Positions 42,156 to 53,520 of a stretch of DNA of 64,000 bases are shown here, one piece after another. The notes under the pieces were generated by a model. It saw nothing but the letters and a program-made list of their open reading frames with translations, was not told the origin of the DNA and ran no database searches. Source of the stretch: Methylocella silvestris BL2 (GTDB taxonomy: Bacteria; Pseudomonadota; Alphaproteobacteria; Rhizobiales; Beijerinckiaceae); NCBI RefSeq assembly GCF_000021745.1, contig NC_011666.1, positions 3,437,001 to 3,501,000 of the forward strand, read 5' to 3'. The translations under genes and the position numbers were made by a program. The first letter of the stretch is position 1. Each line of letters opens with the position of its first letter.

Positions 42156-42786
42156 GCATCGCGTCATTGGCGCGTTCGAAAGGCCAGCGCCGCATCGCCG
42201 AAGGCTTGTCGCCGGGCCGCTTGACGTCGGTTCCTTCGCCGGCGGTCAGCCGCAGCGTCACGCCGCCCGCGGTAAAATCGACGATTCCGCGCTCGACGAA
42301 GACGCCGAATGTCCCATTGCTCGGCCCCGCGAAAAATCGCGTTCCGCGCACGGCGATAAGGCCGAATGGAGAGCGCAGGCGCAGGTCGATCGGGCCCGCT
42401 TTTTCATCATGGTCGACGACCACCGGCCCGGAATCGAAGGTCAGTTCGCCGCCGGCATTGGCGAGAAACTTGTCGACGCGCAGCCGCGTATTTGAGCCGA
42501 GACGCACGCGCGTCGCGCTGCCGAGCAGCATGACGAGCCGCGCCGTCGCGCTGGTGCTGACAAGATCGCCGACAAAAATATCGGCGCCGGCTGTGAGCGG
42601 ACGCGTTGCGCCGCGAATCTGCGCATTGGCCTCGCCGACGGAAGTTTCAACGAGGCCGACCGAACCGGCGGCGAAAGCGGCCGAGGCGCAAGCGCTTGCG
42701 CAGGCGAGCCCTCCCAAAAAGCTGCGGCGATCCGCCAAAAGCGATGCGGAAGATCGTTGCGACGGGCGCGTTGAGAGGGTCTTCAC
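42142..42786 (-). CDS. FecR-domain protein with Tat-like signal
   Basis: A 214-residue protein starting at a GTG. The N-terminus has DRRSFLGGLACASACASAAFA, a twin-arginine-like signal. A FecR domain follows at about 65-165: GATRPLTAGADIFVGDLV, ARLVMLLGSATRVRLGSNTRLRV and RSPFGLIAVRGTRFFAG. FecR domains in such stand-alone proteins are thought to sense or bind in the periplasm; here the linked CHASE2 cyclase is the likely partner. A weak ribosome-binding site makes the exact start uncertain. Confidence 0.88.
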   Translation of the reverse strand: MKTLSTRPSQRSSASLLADRRSFLGGLACASACASAAFAAGSVGLVETSVGEANAQIRGATRPLTAGADIFVGDLVSTSATARLVMLLGSATRVRLGSNTRLRVDKFLANAGGELTFDSGPVVVDHDEKAGPIDLRLRSPFGLIAVRGTRFFAGPSNGTFGVFVERGIVDFTAGGVTLRLTAGEGTDVKRPGDKPSAMRRWPFERANDAMLSTY

Positions 42787-43109
42787 CGCAAAAACCTATC
42801 GAACGCGGTATTAGGCGTCAATAGATCCGCCCGATTCGCCGGGGCATGACGATCCGGCGTCGTCCCGGCGCCGATCAATCCTCATGAAGGTCCGCCAAGA
42901 TGCCGAAATGGCCTCCGCGAAAAGTTAGGATATAAGCGAGGGCGTCGCGGCCTTCTTTGGTGTTGCGGCCGAAGGCGCGATTTCACCGGGCGCAAGGCTG
43001 GCCACAGCTTAAACCGCGATTGCCTTGATCGCGCTCAAGCTTACGCCGGTCCGAGCCGCCTATCGTCCTTCGCCGTAAATCTCAAAGCCGCTAATTGGAG
43101 GAAATCTCA
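42787..43109. other. Intergenic region, nothing recognised
   Basis: About 320 GC-rich bases between divergent genes. I see no gene or clear promoter. GGAGG at the right end belongs to the cytochrome gene. Confidence 0.3.
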
Positions 43110-43457
43110 ATGCTCGTTTCTATGCCGCCATCGCGCCTTGGGCGCAGCGCTGTCGCCGGCTTTGCACTCCTGATGGCGGTCTGCGGCGCGCCGATTCCTC
43201 CGGCCTTTGCGGCGGATGCGGCGAAGGGCGAGATCATCGCCAAGCGCTGGTGCGCGACCTGCCATGTGACCGCGCCCGACCAGACGACGTCGAACACGGA
43301 GGCGCCAAGCTTCGCCTCGATCGCCGCGCGGACGACTTCGCCGAACTCACTCAAGGCGTTCCTTGCCGATCCGCACCCAAGAATGCCAAATATGAGTCTG
43401 ACCACGGACGAGATCGCCGACATCGTCGCCTATCTGATGAGTCAGCGCCAGCCGTGA
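43110..43457 (+). CDS. Small monohaem cytochrome c
   Basis: A 115-residue periplasmic cytochrome c of class I. Signal peptide (ending near PPAFAADA), haem motif WCATCHVT, and methionine ligand probably in PRMPNMSLTTDEI, close to the C-terminus. The ATG at 43110 has GGAGG eight bases upstream and gives a proper signal. It is 139 bases from the transglutaminase gene. The electron partner cannot be told from sequence. Confidence 0.88.
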   Translation: MLVSMPPSRLGRSAVAGFALLMAVCGAPIPPAFAADAAKGEIIAKRWCATCHVTAPDQTTSNTEAPSFASIAARTTSPNSLKAFLADPHPRMPNMSLTTDEIADIVAYLMSQRQP

Positions 43458-43596
43458 GGCCCCGTTTGGCGCGCGTCGGAACCGTCAGCCTTCATCCTTC
43501 TAAAAATCTTTGCATCGAAATGCGACCGTAGGCGTTGCCATTTCGGTTCGGCGTTCACGCCGGCGGCCCTGCGATTGCCAGGAGGGGGAGAGACGA

Positions 43597-44457
43597 ATGA
43601 AGCTGAGGCTCGGATGCGAGCTGGCCTATAAGGTCCTCGCGGAGACGGTGTTTATCTTCAACGTCGAGGTCGCTTTTCTGCAGCGGCATCTGAATCTCAA
43701 GGATCAGCTGCTGTTCAACCCGCCTCTTCCGTACCGGACTTATCAAGTCCCGGATCTCAGGAATCGCTATACGCAGATCGTCGCGCCCGTCGGCGATCTT
43801 CATCTGTCCTATTCGGCCGAGGTCGAACTCGACATCTGCCGCGTCGACCCGGCAGGCGTGCATGAAATGCCGGTCAAGAATCTGCCCCTCGACATTCTGC
43901 CCTATCTGCTGCCAAGCCGCTTTGTGCCGTCCGATGAACTGGCGACCTTTGCGATGCGGGAATTCGGCGCCTTTCCGCATGGCCACCTCCGCGTCGAGAT
44001 GATCTGCGGCTGGATCTACAACAACATTGAATATCGTCGCGGCAGCAGCGACGCCAAAACGACGGCGACCGAAGTGCTCATCCAGCGCGCTGGCGTCTGC
44101 CGCGATTTCGCCCATCTTGGCATCTCGTTTTGCCGGGCCCTTGGCATTCCCGCGCGCTACGTGACCTGTTACGCTTACGGTCTTTCGCCGTCCGATTTCC
44201 ACGCCGTGTTCGAGGCCTATCTCGATGGCCACTGGTGGCTGTTCGACGGCACAAGGCAAGCCGCGCTCGACGGCCTCGTGCGCATCGGCATCGGCCGCGA
44301 CGCCGCCGAAGTCGCTTTCGCGACGCCGTTCGGGCTGATTGAGCCTGGCCCGATCAAAATCTGGATCGAGAGGACCGATGGGATGATGGAAACCGGTCCG
44401 CGAACGACGGACGCCATCCGCACCGAAGAGGACGCCCCTCATGCCGGCGCCGGGTGA
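43597..44457 (+). CDS. Transglutaminase-like cysteine protease family protein
   Basis: A 286-residue protein with an N-terminal beta-sandwich region (about 1-130) common to bacterial transglutaminase-like proteins and a catalytic domain with the triad in AGVCRDFAHLGISFCRALGIPARYVT (Cys), DFHAVFEAYLDGHWWLFD (His, Asp). The start at 43597 has GGAGGGGGAG upstream; there is no signal peptide, so it is likely cytoplasmic. These proteins are widespread in Hyphomicrobiales, often near circularly permuted ATP-grasp genes, but none is seen here. Substrate unknown. Confidence 0.9.
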   Translation: MKLRLGCELAYKVLAETVFIFNVEVAFLQRHLNLKDQLLFNPPLPYRTYQVPDLRNRYTQIVAPVGDLHLSYSAEVELDICRVDPAGVHEMPVKNLPLDILPYLLPSRFVPSDELATFAMREFGAFPHGHLRVEMICGWIYNNIEYRRGSSDAKTTATEVLIQRAGVCRDFAHLGISFCRALGIPARYVTCYAYGLSPSDFHAVFEAYLDGHWWLFDGTRQAALDGLVRIGIGRDAAEVAFATPFGLIEPGPIKIWIERTDGMMETGPRTTDAIRTEEDAPHAGAG

Positions 44458-44689
44458 CGTTTTGCCGCGCCGTCCAGTGAGGGCCACCGCCGGAGGAGAC
44501 CGGCGGCCAGCGGCGGACTTGGCTTTTGCACAGACGCCCTGCGTCGATCTGACGCTGATGGCGCCGGATCCGCTGCGAGGGCAGACGGGCGCCTCGTCGG
44601 CTACAGAAACGCGCTTCAGCTTCTGCATGCCGGTCGGCTAAGAGCGGGAACCTCAAGTCGGCCCAGCGTCCGAAATAGTTTGAATTAAT

Positions 44690-44735
44690 TGCGTTTTACA
44701 ATCTGGATTGAGTCAATTCAAAATCATCGCGATCT
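44690..44735. repeat. Dispersed intergenic palindromic element, copy 3
   Basis: An imperfect palindrome with CAATCTGGATTGAGTCAATT and CAAAATCATCGCGATC resembles the elements at 16346-16376 and 11641-11690. Confidence 0.4.
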
Positions 44736-44737
44736 GG

Positions 44738-44968
44738 CTAGTGATGCGTTTCATTTGCCGAAACGAACGTCCGCGAACCCCATGACTTGACGAAGTCAGC
44801 GGTCTCCAGAAGCTGCGTTTGCAGTTCCTTGAGCGCAAATAAGTCGAGACATTCGGCTGATCCTGGAGCGATCAGGCCTGCATCATAAAGATACTGTAGT
44901 CGATCCATCTTTATGGAGAGTTTCCTCAAGATAAATGGAGGAACTGTCATCGCTGCGGGCCTTGTCAA
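44738..44968 (-). CDS. Small hypothetical protein in AT-rich region
   Basis: About 76 residues if started at the TTG at 44968, which has AGGAG seven bases upstream; an ATG at 44950 is an alternative. The sequence (LRKLSIKMDRLQYLYDAGLI then ALKELQTQLLETADFVKSWG) looks like an amphipathic helical protein. I do not recognise it. Codon use is less GC-rich than its neighbours, in line with the AT-rich stretch around it, so foreign origin is possible. Confidence 0.4.
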   Translation of the reverse strand: MTRPAAMTVPPFILRKLSIKMDRLQYLYDAGLIAPGSAECLDLFALKELQTQLLETADFVKSWGSRTFVSANETHH

Positions 44969-45046
44969 TAATCGTCTCCTGTGGGGAGGTTGAAAATCTC
45001 CCGCAATAATATATGTTCTCGTGTTGACTTTTCTATAGTTAATCAA

Positions 45047-45687
45047 AACGCTAAAATAAGCAACAGGAAATTATATAGACATAGGTCTGCTGCAATATTG
45101 ACGAATATGGACATTCAATAGTTAGAATAATTCGTCGCTTACTCCGGAGCTGTATCGAAAGCGGGGTCTTGAAAAGCTTGGAGCGCCTTGTCCGTAAGGG
45201 GTTTAGTAGATCTCTGGCGGCGCGGGAAGGGCGCAGCTTTGCCGGCGCTACATCCCGCCGCTTGATTCAATCTGGATCACAATATTCCAGCGGAACGAAC
45301 TCACGCGCGCGATTGGCAGGGGGTGAGCTTCCGATCAAATCGGAGTGACGCGCAAAAGGGAGCGCCATCAGGAGTAGCTACACAAGGTTGTAATTTTCAT
45401 CTATGGCAAGCATTTATTGTCAATACCAGCTAAGCGCTATATAATAACCTCATGCGAAGGCCACTGATCCGCCGTTTTGTCGACTTATGTTCACACGAAG
45501 CTCAATGAATGCGGGGGGCGTCGCCTGCGATCTGTTCTGCAACTCAAATCTGTCCCCATCGTTCAGCAACAATCCGCGGTGGCGCCTCGCTGGAAAGCAA
45601 GACGGCCAGCAGAAGCTAAAACGATGCATTCACCTTTCGTCGTGATAGTCTAGGCCGTGCGCCAATCTTTAGAATGGGTCTATCTCC
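45047..45687. other. AT-rich intergenic region
   Basis: About 640 bases, AT-rich at 45000-45140 and 45390-45460, with no gene, terminator or repeat that I can support. With the flanking small hypothetical genes it may be a remnant of inserted DNA. Confidence 0.35.
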
Positions 45688-46299
45688 GTGCAAATCTGGC
45701 ATTTATTGTTTTCCGATGCTGGGAGCGGCTTGATCTATCTAGCGATCCTGGCGGGATCGATCGGCGTCGGATCGTATCTATACTATCGTCGAAGCGGCCC
45801 CCTTCGCGCCGATGGCGAGAAGCCGCTGACCCTGTTCCCAGATAAATTGACCATGAACGTGGAGGGCGGCAGCCATGTTCGGTCCTTGACTTTCTATGGG
45901 GTCAACGCGTCCGCAAAGCATGTGCAGATCAAATGCGCGATCATCACATCGGCGCTCACGGAAACTTCCCTTCCCCTCGAAATAGAAACGCGGCCCGTCG
46001 TCGGCGATCCTGTTGCGTCAGCCTCGTCGAAGCTGGTTTCCGCCTCCTGGGCAGGGGCGGCCAGCTCGCCCATTCCTCCGGGCGCCCGGATTGTGCTGAT
46101 CGCCAAGTTTAATGCGCCTCTGGGGCTGACATTCGAAGACTTCATCGATGCGTGGGGCCAATTCATGCTCGATATCGAAGATGAGTCACATCGATACGAA
46201 CTGGCTTTCACCGAGAAGCATCTCGCTGTCTTCCTATCAGGAGCGAGAAGACTGGAAGCAATAACGAAGGTGGCGGCAAGTCATAAATCAATGTCGTAA
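45688..46299 (+). CDS. Hypothetical membrane-anchored protein
   Basis: A 203-residue protein starting at GTG. One membrane helix near the N-terminus (SGLIYLAILAGSIGVGSYLYY) is followed by a beta-rich domain of about 160 residues (KLTMNVEGGSHVRSLTFYGV, ARIVLIAKFNAPLGLTFEDFI). No family is recognised. It lies alone in the AT-rich stretch, and no good ribosome-binding site is seen, so the start is uncertain. Confidence 0.55.
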   Translation: MQIWHLLFSDAGSGLIYLAILAGSIGVGSYLYYRRSGPLRADGEKPLTLFPDKLTMNVEGGSHVRSLTFYGVNASAKHVQIKCAIITSALTETSLPLEIETRPVVGDPVASASSKLVSASWAGAASSPIPPGARIVLIAKFNAPLGLTFEDFIDAWGQFMLDIEDESHRYELAFTEKHLAVFLSGARRLEAITKVAASHKSMS

Positions 46300-46437
46300 C
46301 GATCGCGAACAGTCTCTCTCGCTTTGTTGCAACGCTCTTCGGAATGAATCGAGTTCAAAATCAAAAATGCCGTCGATTCTAAAAAACTGGCGCGGCAATG
46401 CAGGCGGAAAACCGAGCCGCTGCGTTTTCTTCTCCCG

Positions 46438-47685
46438 CTAAAACCACGCGTCGGGTAAAATCGGCATCGCTCCCGCGATAATTGTTTGCGGCGGCATCGG
46501 CAGCGATAATTTGTAGGATAGAAGCATCGGCATCAAAGTGATCGGCTCCGTCGTGCGGATCGCGATCACGCGCCCTGCCGAGAAAACGATTCGAGCCTCC
46601 GGCGGCGGGCTTGCCGGTTTTTGCGCGTCCGCCGATTTTGACGCGGCCTGACCGCGCAGCACCATATCCGGGCAGCCGCCCTTGCGGGCGCAAAGGCCCC
46701 GGGCGGGCGTCAAAACCTCGTCGATTCCGGCATAGGCCAGCGTTTCCGGACGGCTGACCATGCCCAGATCGGCGCCTTTGCGCAGCAGCGCCGTGAAATA
46801 AGGATTCTGTCCTCCGTCGGAATAGACGGTGCGGACCGCGGCGCTGCCGAGGCCGATATAGGAGGCGATCCGCTCCTGTTCGCGCGTGCGGCGATCGAGG
46901 GCGAGCGCCTCATTCGCCGGATCGCTTGAGGGCGCGAAGACATAGCGGCCGTTGACGACGCCGACGCCGAGCTCTTCGCCCGTCGCCTCGAAACGGTCAA
47001 AACCCTCCTTCAACTGGCGCCAGAAGCCGATGTTGGGATCGGCGCGATAGCGCGCCAAGTTCTGCGCCGTCATTTTGAACGGATAGGCCTGGAACTGGAA
47101 GGCGTTCTGTCCGCCGCGCAGCGCCTCGCGCGCGAGAGCGAAAATCTCGGCGACGCCCTTGTCGGTCATGGCGTAGCAACCGGCCGAAGAGCAGGTGCCA
47201 TGCACCATCAGCGCCGATCCAGAGGCGCCATGCGCCTTGTCATAGGCGTTGGGAAAGCCCGTATCGAAGGATAGATAATAGGCCGAATTGGGATTCATCT
47301 GCCGCGGTCCGACCGAATAAAACCCTTCGGGCGACTGGCGGTCGCCCTGGGCGACCTTCGGGCCGAGCTTGCCCGACCAGCGGCAGATCGGAAAGCTCTT
47401 TAAGAATACATAGCGCCCGCTGCGATTGCGCTTCCAGACCTCGATCTCCGATTCTTTCTTGAAGGCCCGCATCAGGATTGGCGCATCCGGCGTTGTGTCG
47501 CGCGCCTCCATCAGCGCGAGGGTCGCGGCCGGAATGGGCTGTTCGCTCTTGGGGGACGCCCCGGCGGGCGGGGCGGCAAAAAGTAGCGCAGCCAATAGGA
47601 GCAAGACCCGAACAGCGGCGGGGAGGGCGCCGAGCGGCGGCGCGCTCAGAGCCGCAAGGTACTTCGTTCCGAGGCGCGATTGCAT
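46438..47685 (-). CDS. L,D-transpeptidase (YkuD/YafK family), secreted
   Basis: A protein of about 415 residues with a signal peptide (VRVLLLLAALLFAAPPAGA). The L,D-transpeptidase domain (about 65-220) shows RSGRYVFLKSFPICRWSGKLGPK, then the active-site motif HGTCSSAGCYAMTD with its catalytic cysteine. The domain belongs to the YafK-like branch, which cleaves or forms links between peptidoglycan and proteins. The C-terminal 190 residues have no recognised fold and are followed by a Pro-rich tail. The ATG at 47685 gives a proper signal; 57 upstream codons in frame look non-coding. Confidence 0.88.
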   Translation of the reverse strand: MQSRLGTKYLAALSAPPLGALPAAVRVLLLLAALLFAAPPAGASPKSEQPIPAATLALMEARDTTPDAPILMRAFKKESEIEVWKRNRSGRYVFLKSFPICRWSGKLGPKVAQGDRQSPEGFYSVGPRQMNPNSAYYLSFDTGFPNAYDKAHGASGSALMVHGTCSSAGCYAMTDKGVAEIFALAREALRGGQNAFQFQAYPFKMTAQNLARYRADPNIGFWRQLKEGFDRFEATGEELGVGVVNGRYVFAPSSDPANEALALDRRTREQERIASYIGLGSAAVRTVYSDGGQNPYFTALLRKGADLGMVSRPETLAYAGIDEVLTPARGLCARKGGCPDMVLRGQAASKSADAQKPASPPPEARIVFSAGRVIAIRTTEPITLMPMLLSYKLSLPMPPQTIIAGAMPILPDAWF

Positions 47686-48021
47686 CCGATAACCCGCCGC
47701 TTTTCCATCCCGCGCCGCTGCGCCCGCCAATCGAAAACTTGGTTCATCTTTGCGGCGGCAATGCGGACAACCGGAGGCCGCAAACCGATGAAATCTAGCC
47801 GCCCCATGGTTAATCGTCCGATAACGGGCCGGCCCTAGGCTGTCCTCTCGCGCCATCCCGCGGATCGCGAGAAAACAGCGAATTTCACTGCCGGCGCCCT
47901 TCCGCGCCGGCCCGAATCCCTCGACAATCGCAGCGCGTCAGGCGGGCGGCCGCGACCGGCGCTCTTGCGGGCAAGCGGGCGTCCGTGGTCAAAGGCGCAA
48001 AGTTCGGGTTTGGCGGGTCGC

Positions 48022-49398
48022 ATGCTTGGTTCAGTAATCGCGTCGCATCTGGCGATGATCGTCGGGGTCGTCATGACCATCGTCATCGTGCCGAAGCTGG
48101 CGCGGCAGCGGCGCTCGGCGGCGAGCACCACCGCCTGGCTGATGGCCGTCCTGCTGATTCCCTGGGTCGGCATTCCGGCCTATCTCCTGTTCGGCGGCCG
48201 CAAGCTCGGCGCCGCTCTGATGCTGAAGCCGCCGCTCGCGACTGCCGCGCCCGCCGTCAGGCTTCCGCCGGGCGAGGCTGGAGCGAACCTTCTGCTGCAG
48301 AGCTACGGACTTCCGCCGGCACGGGGGGGCAACAAATTCGCGCTCTGCGCCGACGGCGTCGAAATCTATCGAAATTTCATCGAGGTGATCGAGAGCGCCA
48401 ATCGGCGCGTCCATATGGCGAGCTTCATCCTCCACACTGACAGGGTCGGGACAGCCGTCATCGAGGCGCTCGCGCAGCGCGCGCGCTGCGGCGTCGAGGT
48501 GAAGCTGCTGCTCGACGGCTTTGGCTCCTTCTCGACCTCGAAGCGGGCGCTCGATCCGCTCCTGCGCGCCGGCGGCGAGGCGGTGTTTTTTCTGCCTGTC
48601 GGTTTGAAGACCTTCACGCGCACCAATCTGCGCAATCATCGCAAGATGCTTATCGCCGACGATTCTCGCGCGATCGCGGGAGGGGCGAATGTGGCGACGG
48701 CCTATATGGGGCCGGAGCCCGACCCGAAGCGCTGGCGCGATCTCTCCTTTCTGATCGAGGGGCCGGCCGTGCGCGACTATGCGTCGATTTTCGCCGCCGA
48801 CTGGCGCTTTGTCACCGGCCGCGCCGTCGATCCGCCGCCCCATCCCGCCGCCGCCGCGGGCGAGGCGGTGGTGCAGATCGCGGCCTCGGGCCCTGACGTG
48901 CCGGGCGATCCGGTCTATGCGGCGATCGTCTCCGCCGCTTTCTCCGCGCGCTGGCGGCTGTGGATCGTCACCCCCTATTTCATCCCGCCAGACGGTCTGG
49001 CCGGCGCGCTCGCGCTCGCCGCGCATCGAGGCGTCGACGTCCGGATCTACGTGCCGGACCCGTCGAACCATTTCATCGCCGATCTGGCGCGCGGCCAGCC
49101 GCTGCGAGATGCGGCGGCGGCGGGCGTCAGCGTCATCCGCTTTGTCGGCGGCATGGTGCACGCCAAGATTCTGGTCGTCGACGACGGGCTCGCCATGGTC
49201 GGCTCGGTCAATATCGATCCGCGCAGCCTGTTTTTGAATTTCGAGGCGAACGCTGTCGTCTATGGCCGCGCGGAGGTGCTGGCGGTCGCCACCTGGATCG
49301 AGATGCTGGGCGACGAGACGAGAAAAGGCGTCGCGCCGGTCTCGGCCTTCCGCGACGCGATTGAGGGATTCGCCCGCACGCTCGATCCGCTGCTGTAA
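48022..49398 (+). CDS. cls: Cardiolipin synthase / phospholipase D family
   Basis: A 458-residue membrane enzyme. Two N-terminal membrane helices (about 5-25 and 38-58) are followed by two PLD domains, each with an HKD motif: NHRKMLIADDSRAIAGGANV and VHAKILVVDDGLAMVGSVNI. This matches bacterial cardiolipin synthases (ClsA-like), which join two phosphatidylglycerols. The ATG at 48022 is preceded by GGCGGG and starts just before the first helix. It is followed by a separate dehydrogenase gene after 50 bases. Confidence 0.9.
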   Translation: MLGSVIASHLAMIVGVVMTIVIVPKLARQRRSAASTTAWLMAVLLIPWVGIPAYLLFGGRKLGAALMLKPPLATAAPAVRLPPGEAGANLLLQSYGLPPARGGNKFALCADGVEIYRNFIEVIESANRRVHMASFILHTDRVGTAVIEALAQRARCGVEVKLLLDGFGSFSTSKRALDPLLRAGGEAVFFLPVGLKTFTRTNLRNHRKMLIADDSRAIAGGANVATAYMGPEPDPKRWRDLSFLIEGPAVRDYASIFAADWRFVTGRAVDPPPHPAAAAGEAVVQIAASGPDVPGDPVYAAIVSAAFSARWRLWIVTPYFIPPDGLAGALALAAHRGVDVRIYVPDPSNHFIADLARGQPLRDAAAAGVSVIRFVGGMVHAKILVVDDGLAMVGSVNIDPRSLFLNFEANAVVYGRAEVLAVATWIEMLGDETRKGVAPVSAFRDAIEGFARTLDPLL

Positions 49399-49448
49399 GG
49401 GCGAGCCGGCGCCGCGCGAGGCCACATCTTCGGAGCAAGGAGCTATCG

Positions 49449-50405
49449 ATGAAAATGATCCTTGAGGGGAAACCCTTTCAGGACGAATTGCAGGCTGTCG
49501 CAGCCCGCCACAACGTCCAGTTGGTCGTGGCCAACAGCCTCGCGGAATTTATTCGGGAGCTACCGGACGCCGATGCGCTGTGGACCGACCCCACTGTTTA
49601 TGACGCCGACCGTGCCGAAGCGCTCAAGCGCAACGCCGGGCCGCTCAAATGGATTCAATTGAAGAGCGTGGGGTTTGACGCGATCGAGCGTTTCGGCGCG
49701 CCGGAGGGAGTCGTCGTCGCCAACGCGGGGGACGCCTATGCGCCCTTCGTCGCCGAACATGCGCTCGCCTTGCTGCTGGCGCTGTTTCGCCGCTTGCCCG
49801 ACGCCCTTGCGCGCGGCGCCCGACATGAATGGGATCAGGCGATCGGCTCGCAGATGAGATTGCTCGACGAGGCTACGGTGACGATTTTCGGTTTTGGCCA
49901 GATCGGCCGGCAGATCGCCGCGAGGCTGCGCCCTTTCGGATCGCGCATCATCGCGGTCGATCGGGCGGGAAGGCCCGAGCCGCTCGCCGACGAAATGCTC
50001 TCCGACGAAAGACTTGTCGAAGCGCTAAAAATCAGCGACGCGCTCATTGTTGCTGCGCCTTTGACGCAGAGCACGCGCCGTACGATTGGCGCTATGGAAC
50101 TCGCTGCGCTGCCGCCTCACGCCGTGGTCGTGAATATCGCCCGCGGCGAGATCATCGATTCGAACGCCCTTTTCGACGCGCTGGAACGGGGCGTCATCGC
50201 CGGCGCCGGCCTCGACGTTACAGATCCAGAGCCGCTGCCGTCCGATAATCCGCTATGGGCGCGCGCCAACGTCATCATCACGCCGCATGTCGCCGCGATG
50301 GGCGGTGCGCTTCCTTCGCGCCGGCTCGCGGCGATCATCGAGCGCAACCTCGTTCACTTCATGAAGGGCGAGGAGCTGGAGCATCGCGTTTCGGCGAAGG
50401 ACTGA
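49449..50405 (+). CDS. D-isomer-specific 2-hydroxyacid dehydrogenase
   Basis: A 318-residue NAD(P)-dependent dehydrogenase. The Rossmann core begins ATVTIFGFGQIGRQIAARL, and the catalytic residues are the arginine in VVNIARGEIID, the glutamate in DVTDPEPLP and the histidine in IITPHVAAM. AAGGAG lies before the ATG. Members act on glyoxylate, hydroxypyruvate or phosphoglycerate. Hydroxypyruvate reductase is a serine-cycle step in methylotrophs, but this sequence is closer to generic glyoxylate/hydroxypyruvate reductases and the exact substrate is open. Confidence 0.88.
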   Translation: MKMILEGKPFQDELQAVAARHNVQLVVANSLAEFIRELPDADALWTDPTVYDADRAEALKRNAGPLKWIQLKSVGFDAIERFGAPEGVVVANAGDAYAPFVAEHALALLLALFRRLPDALARGARHEWDQAIGSQMRLLDEATVTIFGFGQIGRQIAARLRPFGSRIIAVDRAGRPEPLADEMLSDERLVEALKISDALIVAAPLTQSTRRTIGAMELAALPPHAVVVNIARGEIIDSNALFDALERGVIAGAGLDVTDPEPLPSDNPLWARANVIITPHVAAMGGALPSRRLAAIIERNLVHFMKGEELEHRVSAKD

Positions 50406-50430
50406 CGCCGACGCAGTCCCCTGCCGGCGG

Positions 50431-52863
<2,433 letters not shown>

Positions 52864-52874
52864 GCGATCCTCTA

Positions 52875-53276
52875 TCAGATGATTTTGCGTAGCACGATGG
52901 CGAGGCAGCCGTTCTGCATCGAAGGCTGCCTGACTTCATAGCGCCCTGGCGGCAGCGGCACTGTTCGTTCGAAGCGCCCCTGCGGCAGTTCCAGCCGGTG
53001 AATTTCGGCCGTCCGGAACTCCGGCGGCAACAGGCGTTCGCCCGCGATCACCAATGCGCCATTCTCGATCGTCACCCTTATGTCTTTCGGATCGACGCCG
53101 GGCAGCGCCGCGAGCGCAAGCACTTCGCGCTCCGTCTCGACGAGATCGACCGGCGGCTCCCAATTCGGCCGGCGGCTTTGGCTGGACGCCAGCTGAAACA
53201 GTTGGCGGTGCAGGCGGTCGGCCCGGGTGAGAACGTCGACCGCGTCGGACCACATCCATGCCCGCGCGTCCTTCAT
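52875..53276 (-). CDS. Hsp20/alpha-crystallin family small heat-shock protein
   Basis: A 133-residue small chaperone. The alpha-crystallin domain (about 42-130) has PPVDLVETEREVLALAALPGVDPKDIRVTIENGALVIAGER. The usual C-terminal I-x-I motif is not obvious. An in-frame extension to 53744 has no family likeness, and GGAGG lies before the ATG at 53276, so that start is preferred. It is immediately upstream of lon, giving a chaperone-protease unit. The product probably holds unfolded proteins for Lon. Confidence 0.87.
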   Translation of the reverse strand: MKDARAWMWSDAVDVLTRADRLHRQLFQLASSQSRRPNWEPPVDLVETEREVLALAALPGVDPKDIRVTIENGALVIAGERLLPPEFRTAEIHRLELPQGRFERTVPLPPGRYEVRQPSMQNGCLAIVLRKII

Positions 53277-53520
53277 GCGAAATCCTCCATCGGCGCGGCC
53301 GAGGAGAGCGGCCCGCCTTCGCCTTGCATGAGGACGTATTACGCCGCGCGCGCCTTTGGCGCAAACCAAGCGGCGGCGGGGCCATGGCGGGAGCCCTGCG
53401 GTGCCCGGGCCGCGGCCGCCAGAAATCGTCGATCGCGGCGTTTTCATGCGCTTTCGGCGCGCGCGCTGGTGTGGTCCAATGCGGCAATCCTGCCGGCCGT
53501 TAAGGGAGCCGCCGCACCTC

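Noticed and set aside
44441-44641. Possible 66-codon gene after the transglutaminase
   Set aside because: It overlaps the transglutaminase end but lacks a ribosome-binding site and any recognisable feature.
48031-49425. Open frame of 464 codons opposite the cardiolipin synthase gene
   Set aside because: The two HKD motifs prove the plus-strand gene; the minus-strand frame is an artefact of composition.
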